Shown here one piece after another: positions 24,781-37,200 of a stretch of DNA of 64,000 nt. The stretch lies in NCBI GenBank assembly GCA_029207755.1, contig JARCOQ010000011.1:26353712-26417711 (forward strand), read 5' to 3'. The stretch is from Chamaea fasciata. Taxonomy: Eukaryota; Chordata; Aves; Passeriformes; Sylviidae. The notes below the pieces were generated by a model. It was not told where the DNA came from. It ran no database searches and saw only the letters and a list, made by a program, of their open reading frames with translations. The position numbers were made by a program, and so were the translations under genes. Positions within the stretch are counted from its first letter, which is position 1, and each line of letters begins with the position of its first letter.

Positions 24781-27477
24781 TTCTTGGAGAGAAAATTTTT
24801 GTGATTATTTCAAATTATTTGTAAAGTGTGAATCGGTAATTACACTCGCACAAAAATGCTTTGAATGTTTGTGCTAAATGAAAGAACTGCCTAGTCTTTA
24901 TAAGGCTACAGGCCTTACAAATTTTCACCAAACATTCCCAAAACATCCAACTTCAGGGTCTTTAAATTTCCAGAGAGCTGTAAATAGAAGCAAGGCCTCC
25001 AAGTCCTTGGAAAAGTTTTGGGATTCCATCACTCCTTGCCACACCACCCTCTGTTCCAGGCTGGATCATTCCATCAGGCCTGGCATATCGGACCTGGATC
25101 GGTGTCAAAAAAGCTCAAGGAAAACATACATTCATTCCCTGCTGTAGAACCAGGAATTCAAGTGTGGAGGCACAAGCTGGTGAAGCATATTGCAGAGCCA
25201 AAATGCAAATCTGTTTTTCCTTTGGTAAAAGGCTCTAATCACACCACTGACCCTTGGCCAAAGTAATCTGTGAGTGAAAGGATCAGGAGCTCCAGGGTCC
25301 TCTGAAGGGATGCTGTACACATTTGAGAACTGCAGGTCTTAATAATATAAAGAGTTGACATTGTTAAGCCCTATTTTGGGTTTTACAGTCTCAAATGATT
25401 CTATGTTTGGAGCTTAAATAATTAATTTTATACAGATACCTTAGAATTTAAATTTAATTTATTTCCTGGAAATGTTAAATATATTGTTGTTACTCAGTTT
25501 GCCATGTAAACACTACAGGAACATTTCAGGTTGCAATAAAAATGGAAAAAGTGTCTGTATTAATGTTTAAAAATTGCCTACAGGAAAATTTCTGAGTGCA
25601 CAATTCGGTGAAAAACTTTTTAAAGTTGACTTAGCAAGAAATGAGCTGTTTGCAGATCTGGGTTTCTGTTTCCACAGTCCTTAGCAAAAGGGTCTCACCA
25701 AGCAATGGCCCAGGACTGGGCACACACAGCTGTGCTGTTGCTGCTTTTCTACACGAGTTTTGATTGAATAGTGGGCAAAAGCCCCCCGGGCCTGACCAGA
25801 GGCAGAGCTGTGCCATGTTACAGCAGCTGCTGCTGTGGGAATTTGTTTAGCGTGGGCTCAGACATCATTATCTCCCAGCTTTCCGTGCCATCAGATCAGC
25901 AAAAGTGGATGGAGTTTCTTTTGCTAATGCTAGTACCAGTTCTGTTTAGTCCAGAGAGAATTTGGCTTCTGGAAAGTAACATTGTTTATGAAGTAGGTTC
26001 ACCCCTTGTTGCCATAGTTTTTATTATTGTAAGATTTAAGTGGTTGGAGTATCCACATTTGGATTGTGTGTTTATTTTGGGCACTTGGGGATGTACTGTG
26101 TATCATGCTACGCTTGAACTGTGTTTGTGACAGGGACCAGTCTTCTAACAGTTCACTGAGTGACATAATTTCTTTAGAGTGCTGCCTCACTGTGGAGCTT
26201 TTGATGGTATTAAGTGATAAAAGGTCAGGTGCCATTAGAGACCAAAAAGAGAGATTAACGCCTTTGTTAACTCTACCAGGTGAATTTATTAACTGCTTCC
26301 TCATCCTCAGAATGTTCCACCAAACCCACCTCTAATGCAACCAAAGTGTACGCAGCAAAATCAGTGAACTCTGATGGGAGCAACATCCCTCATGGATGAT
26401 TTCTCAGCCCTGTAATTCCAAAATAAAATATTTATCTTGTTTTCTCACTGATGTCCTTCTGTAACCACTTCTAAAATAGCAGACTCCCAAGTACTCCACT
26501 AGGAAAGCACTGCTATTGTAAACGTCTGTCTGCTCCAGAGACAGTCAGATGTTCTTGTTGGTGAGATGAATCAGATGATTGTAGGCTTTTATTTCAATGT
26601 TCAGATCTTACATATAAGTGAGTGCTCAGTGATAATATTTGTACCATTATAGCTTTGAAAAAAAAGCACTTTTGTGCCATATCCTTCCATTGATTTTTAA
26701 ATCCCACTTAGTGACTTCAAGGAATTTATAGCAAGTTGAGGTCCTAAGCACCCAGTGTGCTTCTAACACAGAGTTTTTGCCCAACCAGCCGTGGAACATC
26801 TGCTAAAGGAAGGTGTTAGTAAATCATAGCAGCTTCCCCAGACTGACTTCATTCCTGGGTTGTACTGGAACAAACAGGGCGCCCTTAAAGGCAGAAGTGT
26901 GTTTGCAAATTGCCTGAATGATACTAAAAATGTGTTTGCTTTTCAGAAGCATCCGTTGCCAGAGACAGTATAACAAATGCATTGATTGCTACTTAATCTA
27001 GAGTCATGCTCACAGTGACCAGAAAATCCCCGCAGCCGACAATATTTGTATGTTGAGACAGCTGATAATAAAAAGCCAATAAGGCTTTATTAGTATGTAT
27101 TTTAAAGAGTCCATAAAAAAGCTAAAGTACAATCAAGTCAGATGAATACAAAGTACGTGGGAGCTGGATTTTGAGTACTGACCTTAAAAAAGGCAGTGAA
27201 TTGTTTTTATCATCCAAGAAAAATAGAACCTGTGCAAATATGCAAACATACAAATGCCTTACGTCTTCAAAAGGTTGTGCAAACTTTAATTTACTTGCAG
27301 TGATACATCTACATAGACACAGATGTAAATAACTACGTGAGAAATTAGCAAACACTTTGCACTGCCTTACCCACCTTTTAGGAAAGTATTTCAGTCCAGA
27401 GATGTGAAAGGAGGCACTGCAGCTGACCTCAGTTCTTGCAACAGTAGGTGGGGAAAGGTTAAATCTCAGGTATTACA
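24781..27477. other. 3' flank of NAALADL2, no gene seen
   Basis: AT-rich unique sequence. Small open frames, such as 25771-26130 with a hydrophobic stretch, lack any recognised domain. No RNA gene or repeat family was recognised apart from the distal polyadenylation signal. Confidence 0.6.
25535..25540 (+). terminator. NAALADL2: Possible distal polyadenylation signal
   Basis: AATAAA is followed within 15 bases by GTGTCTGTATTAATGTTT, a GT-rich element. It would extend the 3' UTR to about 1.4 kb. Whether transcription reaches it cannot be told from the sequence. Confidence 0.35.
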
Positions 27478-27685
27478 GGAGGAACCACTGGAGGTCATCT
27501 GTTCCAGCCTCCCTGCTCGAGCAGGGTCAGCCAAAAGCAGCCTCCCAGGAAGGGCTGTGTTCAGATTTACTGTTGAATCCTTCCAGAGATGGAGATTCCT
27601 CAGCCTCTCTGGGCAATCTGTGCCAGTGCACGGTCACCCTCACAGGGAGAGTGTTCCATTCTTCCATGGAAACAGCTCCTCCAAA
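27478..27685 (-). mobile_element. CR1 LINE 3' fragment
   Basis: Plus-strand blocks ACCACTGGAGGTCATCTG, CCCTGCTCGAGCAGGGTCAG, GAGATGGAGATTCCTCAGCC and TCTCTGGGCAATCTGTGCCA match the reverse complement of the CR1 3' UTR. The terminal octamer repeat is missing at the left edge and the copy is diverged. The open frame at 27404-27712 is derived from this element. Confidence 0.88.
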
Positions 27686-28611
27686 TTTGTCCCTCCATTT
27701 CTGAGTTGTTAAAATATTGTGATTCGTTTAATTGCAAACATTCAAAAGGTAACCATCATTTCATTTAGTGAAAACTCTCTGACACCATCCCTGGGATTTC
27801 ACAGGTATAGTATGTTGGAAAGTTTGTATGAGGAGATTTGTTCTTGAAGCCATAAAGTTGGGTTTTTTAAGACATAGAAACTAATGTCCTTATCATTTGA
27901 GGTCTTTGTGCAGTCCCTGTCCCCAGTCATGGGATTTCTCTATACCCTAGGAGGGCGATGGAGAACAAAAGATGCCTTAGAAAATGCAGGGAGGGAAATC
28001 ACCCATCAGCACACGTGTAGCTCTAAATGCATCGACTTTTGACCAAGTTTTTTAAGTTTACCCAAACTTTGGGGGCTCACTGTGGCTTGCGTTGAGTGGA
28101 GAGGGAGGCAAGTAATTGTATGGCTCATTCTGGCTTTAAAAGCTGTTAGATGCTATAGAAATGCCTGGTCTGTGTTCTCCAAGGAGCAGTTCACATTTCC
28201 TGGCAGGCCCTGCTGTCTGTGTCACTCAGGGATGGGCACCTCTGTGCTGCTGTCTCAGGGAACAAATCCATTGTGGGAGATGTTCTTTCTTTTTGCCACT
28301 CTGTAACATTTCACCAGTGTCACACCGGTCCCAGGAAAGTGAGAGGTAGGAAAAAAATCTCATTTCAAGGTGCCTGGGACCTGAGTTTGGAAAACAGCCT
28401 TGTACAGCACTGTTAGTGTTCCAAACAAAGTAAGTGTCGTCTTTTGGAGCTCTGAATCTATGGAATTTGAGATAGGTCTCCAGCAGCAGAAGTAAATGTC
28501 TCAAATATAGAATACAAATGTATTTGTGGTCTATTAAATGTTATAATAATGATAAAAATTGGTTGGATACCGGTGCAGTGACAGTTTGGGGTGGCTTTAA
28601 CCATCTGGCTG

Positions 28612-28872
28612 TTTTTTCTCCCTCTAACACCATCTTCTCCAATCCTTTGCATTCACCTTCTCTCACATTCTCCTTGCAATGTGATGATTTTTTCCATCCC
28701 TCACCACCTTTTTCTCAGCCATTCCCACTGATTTTCTGTCTCCATTCTACTTCCTTATCACTTCTTAAGCTCCCCTTTAATTTGCCAACCACCAAGTTAA
28801 TCCCTCTCTTTTCTCTCTCTGATCTCAGTCATGCCTTTTGTTCCCCATTCAGTTCTCAGCTCACCTCCCTCG
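28612..28872 (+). repeat. Polypyrimidine-biased tract
   Basis: About 260 bp with a strong excess of C and T on the plus strand (TTCTCC, CTCTCTT and CCATCCCTC steps) but no fixed repeat period. The Ser/Pro/Leu/Phe-rich open frame at 28518-28964 reflects this bias. Confidence 0.6.
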
Positions 28873-31641
28873 AGTTTAAATTATTATTCCTGGTACAGCT
28901 GGCCATAATAAAGAGCTCAAAGTGGTGGAAAAGTCCTTCTCAGATCCAAATGGATAAAGTGTAAGGAGGCATCATCTGTTAAATTCAAAGTATTCCCTTC
29001 TGAGTACATGCAAGCAGCAGGTTTTCAGTTATAGCTTGACTGAATGGAAACAGATTTTTTTTCCTATCTTCTTTCTTTCTCTCTAATGTCTGGACCAGGA
29101 AATTCCCTCAGAAGTAGCGGTGTAGAAAGGTGATAATCTTGAAAGTTTTGAAATAAACTTTTGAGGTTCATTTGTATCCAATTCTGAAGTTGGATGAACA
29201 AGAAATTACAAAGAATCAGAATTGGCACTACCTGTCTACAAAATACAAGGGGCAGTATCTAAGCATGGAATTTCTCTTTCCTTGCAGGAGCCATCCAGCA
29301 TTCCCTACATGTCGGCTAGGTACCAAACCTGTGCGTGTAATTATGTTGTCCTACAGTGTTTGACACTATTAAGTATAACAGGGACTAAAGCTGCATGCGC
29401 AAACCTGTACTTGAACATGCACATTTGAGCCTAGGAAGTGCCTAAGAATAATGAATACTCATCTGGGAAGCAGAGGCTTTAAAAATATCTGAATTAGACT
29501 GTGTGTTTACTAAAGCTGTGGTGCTGTTAAGCCTTTGGTTTTTTCCTAATTATAATCCCACTGCTGCTGGTTATTTCTACTATTGCTCATGCACACTTGT
29601 CATAACTGGAGAAAATGTGTACCTGCATGGATTTGCAAAAAACCAAATGTTGCCCCTCAGTCTTACTGACCTTACTGGACTGGTTTTCTCAACAGGGTTG
29701 ACTTTACCATGACTACTTGCCAGGGCACTATTCCACAGAAGCAAGGTCAGCAGAATTTGGCCACTATTCGTGGAATTTCCCACAAGATTTGGTACCAGAA
29801 GATTAATTATTTCGGTTTAGTCTATTTTCTTTAGTCTCTCAACATAGATTATTACAAGCAAGATTGTATTTCTTTTTTTTTTTTTCCAACTGGGAGGAGT
29901 CTCTTGGTCAACGTTAAGTAAGCCCAGAGGGCAGAACATGAATGTGTATGTACAAGTGATATAATCTAGAATTAACTTTAAACCTATTACGAATGTTGGA
30001 TTAATGCAGACATACTTTCATAAACTTCACAGGTTGGAATTAATACAAGGGCTTAATTTAAGAAATTTAATCAGAATAAAGGCGTGGAACAGCAGTTTTG
30101 CTGTGTAAATGTAGTATATGCTTTCTCATCTGCCTAATCCATTTGGTTAAAAAAAGAAGTAGGGTTTTATTTAAGCTGCTTCTCTCTGATTTATTTTCCA
30201 GCAAGCCTTTGAAAATGAAATCTTGGTCTTTTTCTTTTAAATGTGTGCTGCCTTTAATGTTTAGGGAACGATTGTCAAGTGTTCAGACAGTGTAACACCA
30301 CCTTGTCTGATCACTCTTGGATTATTTGATAGGATTGAGTGGAATTTCAAAGCATGGTCTTTGGAAGAAGGTCCTTTACTGACTGTTACTATATATGATA
30401 TTATATACTAGGGTGGCTGCCTTTACTGTGCAGTGCTGTAGGTGTGCATCGTGATGCTTTGAGGCACTCATTTAAGAGAATTTTTTTTTCAGTCGTTTTG
30501 CAGAGACCTGTTAATTTTCTCCCATTTGAGGCTGTGGTCCCCTGACCATGCTGGTGACAGAGCAATGCAGTACCAAGTGCTCTTGGCGCAGGTACACGGC
30601 ATGTTGAGGGTTTTTCTGAGCTCTCAGAGCATCTCCAGTTTTTAATTAATGTCCCTTGTAGCCTCACTTTGCTTTTGTGTGGCTCAGTCCTGATACCAGT
30701 GTGAGTGACCCCAGGGAGAGGTGGATGGGTCTGACTTTTTGGTGAACTTGCTACAGAAGCTGCTGATGCCCCTATTCTTAAAAAAAAAGTAAATAAAATA
30801 CTTGGCAAGGACTTCCCAAACATTTGGTGTTTTCAGCCTGTACCCTGAGGATTCTGAAATAGTTTTGGATCCTGCTTCGTTTTTTTTCCGTGCAGTCTCA
30901 TTTCATGTTCTCAGCAGCTGAAACACCTTGTAGTGGATGAATCCACTAGAGGGGAAATAAGGAGATTCTTAATATTTTATACTCAGAGCAAATAAGATGA
31001 GCACAAATTCCCTGTGTTTTCCATTTGCAGTTTGCATGAGTTAATATGCAAGACAGTCTTATCACACATACTGTGATTCGGCATTCTGAGACAAATAGAA
31101 AATGAATGTGATTCCCTATCCAGAGGAACTATATTGAATTCAGGGAATGTTTCATATCCAACCATCTTAAATGCTTGCATACACTGTGAGCAAGCACAAG
31201 TTAATGTAGTTGCAACAGATACTTTTGGGGGTTTTAGCAAGGTGTGAAAAATGACATTCTTCTGTGTCAGGGCAGATTTTATCATTGCATCCATACCCAA
31301 GTGTGTGTTAATGTCTTGTGTGTCCTCATTGCTGAACCCGTGAGATTAATGCTCAAAGTGCTGCTATCAGTGTCCACGCTCAATACAAACTGAGTATTTT
31401 TTTAGTCAGGAGCACCTTGCAGAGTTTCCCTACTCCGATGGAACATGCAAGTGTTTCTTTCTGCCTTTTGTATGCAAAAGAGCAGCTATCAAGTTGTGTT
31501 ACCTTTATCAAGGCTTGACACAGAATTTGAGACGCCTGAGTGATGACTCTGTCATTCCATCTACTTCTACATTTTCACGTCCTAAAATCATGTTGCCAAA
31601 AAATGGTGGCTAGTCAATGCAGAATATTAAGTAACTACTAA

Positions 31642-31660
31642 TTTTTTTTTTTTTTTTTTT
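31642..31660 (+). repeat. T19 homopolymer
   Basis: An uninterrupted run of 19 T. No retroposed body was recognised next to it. Confidence 0.9.
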
Positions 31661-33688
31661 ACCATGAAATAATAAAAACTCGATGCAGTGATTTCTGGAA
31701 ACCAATAAATATCATGTTATGTGGAAATGTGCAATGAAAGGTTGATTTTTATAAGACTTTATAGAATGTTGAGTCTGAATAAAACAGCTTGTTTGCAAAA
31801 TTAGTTTACTTTGTATCAATTTGTATTTTTATATCATAGTCCAATAAAAAGAGAACGCTGGCCATTAATTTAAGTAGATTCTACATAGTTTGATTAAGAA
31901 GCACATTTTATTTGTTTGTGCTCTGAATGTGATTTTTGGAGTTTGTGAGAGTGTTTGTACAGAAGTCACTGTGGGCTGGAATTCAGTAAGAGGCATTTTG
32001 TGAAAGCAGATTGAGTTAGACAATGTTTTGGGGTTTTTTTTCCATGGTTATATTGTTGCCAGAAATTAAACTGGAATATGAAGATGTGTATAATGTACAT
32101 TGCACTGAATGGCTTGGAATTATATTCATTTGCTTTTTTGTTTGCTTTTCTTTCTTATTTATAATTGGTTCTGCCAGTAAGCTGTAGCATATGCCTCTCT
32201 AGATGCTGATTCAGTAATGGAGATCCCAGGGCATTAAAGCATAATGGGAAGAAGGAAAAAGACAAGGAAGGAAAAAGGAAAAAAAAATGACAGAACCTCA
32301 GAAGCTGGGATGGGATAATTTACTGAGAGGTAAATTGTGAATTATCCACATTTTTAGGTGCTGGTATATAGAAAGGCCAGATATTGAGATAATTGGTCTT
32401 TCAGGTGGGAAGGAATTGTCCCTGTATTTTTTTGAGAACATAGATTTTGAAAACTAGTCAGAGACTTTGGGTCAAACACACAGTGTTCTGGGTGAGACTC
32501 CTAAAATATATAAAAGAAAGCTTCTGAACAGCCTCATTGTTATCTGAAGAAAGAAACCAGTCCATTCTGAAAATCTTGATTATATGTAATATTCAGATTA
32601 TATGAAATTGAGATGATCAGGCTTTTTCCTGTAGTTCAGAGGTCTAGAGATTATAAGGTGGGTTTTAGCTCAGGAAAATATGAATTCCATTTTTTGCTTA
32701 TATTACATGAGACCTGGGAGGCTTTAGTGTGCTTACAATGAACTTGAGAGGTGTAATAAAATAGTGCCATTGTAAAAGAATGTGTATTTCCAAATTTTAT
32801 TTCCCATTTGTGTAGGGTTTTGGTTTTGAAACTGCTTTCCTGTTCACCATATTGAAAGGAAAAGTAAAAGGAATACCCTGTTAATATGGCTAGATAGTTA
32901 ACCTCATTTGATAAATTAACTCCCTATAAAGTGCAGCTCTGACTGGAATATCTCATGTAATATTAAAGAATAATTTGTGAAAAATATTCCTTCAGGATAT
33001 GTTTCCTTTAAGCCATGTCGACCTGTGCCATGGAAATAAAAGCCACCTGTATATCAGCAATTTTAGGTAAGTCCCTGATTTTCAGTTCCTGCTGATAGAT
33101 CTGTGGAAGTCAATACTAATGAAAAATGGCATTGAAACAAAATGGTTTTTTCCTGGGTACCAATATCTTCCTCTCTGCATCTGATTAAGAGATGGGACCA
33201 TTATCCTCTCACCGAGGACCTATCTGAGCAGGAATTTTTTAAAAAAATATTTAACACCTAAGTATTCCAAGTAGTCAGGCTTGGTGTAGAACAGAGAATT
33301 TCCCAAGAGAATGGAGCTATATATATCCAATCTTTTTCACTGATTCCGTTAACCTTGAGATTGCCATGGCATTAGGAAATATATTTCTCATCCGGCTGTA
33401 GCACAGAGATCCATGTGGGACTCAGGTATGTGGCGTCATGTAATTATGAAGGCATTTGCTTTTTTTACATGAAGTGCGGGTTTGGTGACCACGAGAGTGA
33501 AGTAATCAATAATTTGGTGCTGTCGCAGGGAAGTGTTTCTGCACCTGGCTGATGAGCACTGGAGTGGAAACAGATTCTGGCCAGGCTCTGCTGGGACCAG
33601 CAGTGGGTTGGAAGTCCCAAGTGCCAGAATTGGGTGGGCACTGCGGGAGGCAGTGTTGGTAGGGCAGTCCTGATGCGCCAGGAAGTGC

Positions 33689-33754
33689 AGGGCGGAGGAT
33701 CGCCTCTCTCCCAGGCAGGAGAACAGGGCGGAGGATTGCCTCTCTCCCAGACAG
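33689..33754 (+). repeat. 36-bp tandem duplication
   Basis: AGGGCGGAGGATCGCCTCTC at 33689 recurs as AGGGCGGAGGATTGCCTCTC at 33725. The duplicated part continues through TCCCAGGCAG and TCCCAGACAG, so the two copies differ at only a few bases. Confidence 0.9.
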
Positions 33755-34133
33755 CTCTAGTGCCTGTTTGCCCAGCTCTGAATCTGCTCTGAGTGCACTG
33801 CAGACCAGCTCCAGCAGTTCATGCCACCAAATGAGAGAGGTGCTGGGAGCCACATGGATTTTGGGATACTTGGTGCAAACTGGATCACCACTTCCTTCCA
33901 GAAGGTGAGAGTAGGAATGGATGCTCCCAGCTAAGCTGGGTGTGAATCCCTGAACTTAAAAAGCCTTGAAGCCTTTGCTGATGCAGATGCCCAAAGGCAG
34001 GAAAGCAAAGGTTTCTCTCAGTACAGTGACCTCGAAGAGACCATTGACCTCATTTCTACCCAGCTGAGTGTCTGTGCTGCTGGGCCTGCTCCGGGTGCAG
34101 AGGCTTGGGGCTGCGTCTCCTGTTCCACACCAG

Positions 34134-34215
34134 ATCACTCCTTGGGGCTGTCAGCTCACATCAGGGGAAGGGCTGATCACTGCTTGGAGCTCAGCTCACA
34201 CCAAGGGAAGCATTT
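34134..34215 (+). repeat. Approximately 40-bp imperfect tandem duplication
   Basis: ATCACTCCTTGGGGCTGTCA at 34134 recurs as ATCACTGCTTGGAGCTCAGC at 34176. Both copies continue with GCTCACA and then CAGGGGAAG or AAGGGAAG. The second copy is a few bases shorter. Confidence 0.75.
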
Positions 34216-37200
34216 CTGACACTGCTTGACTCTCTCACTTGGAGAGGAATCCAGTAAGGTTTCTACTCACTGCCTCCAACTCCTGTCTGCTGTATTTGAG
34301 TGAGGTCAGTGGTGTGCCAGAGAGGAATTCCCCCATTGGGTCGAGGGTTAGTTTTCCTGCCCAAAAAAGATGCCTTTTTCCTTTGAACAGCTGTTGCTTT
34401 AACAGCAAGCATTGAACTTAAAATTGGACTGCTCCCTTGCGCAGTTACCTGCTTTTCCTTTGTATATTAGAAATCGGTTTCATACAGTGTCCTGTGTCCC
34501 CTAGCTCTGCTGGGAGAGGAAGATGATGAGCACAGGACCCCATCAGAACTGTGTATCTTCTGCATGAGGGGGAAAGAATAGGCAGAAATGAGTTATGAAA
34601 GCTGAAAATACAGGAATATAAAATATAAAACAGCAGAAGTGTTCATGTGGTTATGCAGTTTGGAATGAAAGTTTAAGAACTGGTATCTGGAGTGAAAGAA
34701 AGTGGATAAATATGTCAATATTGAAGAGTAAAAATGAGTGAGAAAAGCTTTTTCTTTGCTAGTATAAACCTATGGAGATTGTTACATAGCACACAGGAAG
34801 AGACTTAGGTTTAAAAACTGCTCTCAGTCCAAGCTGCGTGGATGTGTGCAGGTTGTAATGCGAGAGAAGGTCACTGCCCTGTGATTGTTAAGACACTGAA
34901 ATGTATAATGCCCATCAGAAATGAGCTGTTACATTCCAGACTGGAATAGGGCCATCTGCATCTATCACAAACAAGTTGACATTTCTAACAGTAATTCTGT
35001 GTTTTTCCTCTGAATAATCAGAGGAAATCAGTGCAGGAATTCAGACGGGTGGATTTGTCTCCAGCTGGGGTCACAGGCAGGTGTTTGTCAGTGTGGGACT
35101 GCTATGAAAGATGGTCAAATTATGTGAGTAAGTTTCCACATATGTCATGTGTCACTGCTTTTCCTGAAATGAAAGATCACTGCTTTAACTGAAATGAAGA
35201 TGCAGAACTGTCCTGGGAGACCTTGATGTGCAGATGTTGCTTTTACAGCGAGTGTGAAAAATTAGAGAATACCCCCACGCATGAAGTTCACTTTTTCAAA
35301 TTCTGGGAGGATGACCCTCTAATGAGCACTGACTGAGTTCACTTGCAGGACTGTGCCATTCATAAAGCACTTGTCACGCTCTCCTAGCACCACATGATCA
35401 GGGCCCTGTGAGTGAGCAATAGCCCTGTGTTCATAGCAAGGAAATTTATTACCCTGTATGTAAAATGACAACTTCATTACCATTCACTATTATGAAATAG
35501 CAGGGAAGGTAGCAGTTGAAATAAAAAGGCATCTTTTAAAACAATTCTTTTTACGGTGAGAAAATCCAATGCATAAATTCGTGGCATGTAACATTTTTAT
35601 TAATTTATGAAGAATTTAACTTGATGTTCCATGGCACACTTCGCTGATGCTTCATTCTTAGATTTAGTGGTAACAATTTGCAGTGACTGGTTGCACAATC
35701 ATGGGAGTTTTTTTAAACCAGCTTTGTACCTCCTAACTGTGCATATCTGGATTGGCTGAATTCTGCCTCACTTACTTTGCTGGCCATCCAAGGAATTGGT
35801 TCAAGGCTGTGCCATTTGATGCAGCTTTGTAAACTGACTGCAGGTACTTATTTCTGGTCACAATACAGTGCAAAATATTTGACGGATGATTCATTTCTCA
35901 TGTTTTTTGCTCTTCCTTCCATGAGGCCTTCACCATCCATGTGCAATCACAAACTGGTCAGGTTAAGACAAACCCCTTCTTCTCAGAATAATTGCATTTA
36001 CCCAACTTTTCTGTCATCTATTAGCATTTTTGAGAAAAAAGCCTTTTCAGAACAGATTAATTTGCTTCAGATTGCATGTGCTGGTGCCCATCACTTTATA
36101 ATTGTATAATAAATGTAAATAAATAACTGACCATGATGGGTAACTCACTAAGTAGACATAGAACAGGTGATATCATCAGGTGTGATCCTGGTGTGGTTAG
36201 AAGGTCCTTCCCAGTACTGGTCGTGCTGGAATTAGTAGTGATAACTGGGAAGGAGAGTTAAGTACATTGGGAAAGAGAAAGCATAAAGCATCAGATTTAC
36301 AGAGCAAGAATGGGAACAGCAGCAAGTCGAGAGGGCTAATGGAACACTTGTTTCCATCACAGTATTTTAGTAAGTTTTTTTAATAGCTTTTCTGCGCCAG
36401 TGTCTTTGCAGAGTTATGGCCAGGCCTCAGCCAACGCACTCCAGGGATCTCCAGCCCAGCCCACGTAAGGAACTATTTCCAAGTTTGTAATTACTTTAAT
36501 AAAATCTCTTAAGAGGGGGCACTGGCTACTGCTGCAATGCAATCCTTTTTGGAGAAACGTGTCGCAGGAGGTGTTTGTCATTCCAACACTGTTAGGAATC
36601 TGTGATGAGTAATCAATATAATGAAGGCTGAGGCAGGAAGTTGTTCTGAACCCGTAAGTAAATTTATGAGGGAAAAGCTCACTCTTGTCAGTTTTACATG
36701 AGATAAATTGCTGTGTTGTATGATGGCCCTGGGGGCTCTCAGCTGGCCAGTGTCACAGCACCCTTACGACCTAAAGAGGTTTTCTGTTTTCCTCTGCTGG
36801 AGATAGCGGGACTAAGGCAAAGAGAGATTGCTAAGAAAAAGAAATTCAGGGATGCCTGGGGGCTCCTGCATTCCAGCAGAGAGCTGTGACTGCTGGACTC
36901 TCTTTCTTATGCCTTTGTCAAAGACAGAGATGTTTTGCCAAAAGAGATTTCTCTAGTCAGAGAACAGTTTTATACTGGAGGGTTTATCGTGTTGGTTTTT
37001 TTTCCAAGAGGATGTAAAAAGACTTAAGAATTTTCTCCCTGACCAATTGTATGACACTTTGGATAAATCTTTATATGCAATAATACTCAAGGACCTAAGT
37101 AATACATCATATTTGATCTGACCCGGCATAAATCATTTATTCATGATATATCATTCATAACTTGATTCATTGACTCATCTTTAGACAAGACAAGGTCACT

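Noticed and set aside
28518..28964. 148-codon Ser/Pro/Leu/Phe-rich open frame
   Set aside because: Explained by the polypyrimidine bias of 28612-28872.
33506..33853. 115-codon minus-strand open frame with a repeated GREAILRP motif
   Set aside because: The repeat in the peptide comes from the 36-bp DNA duplication; no domain is recognised.
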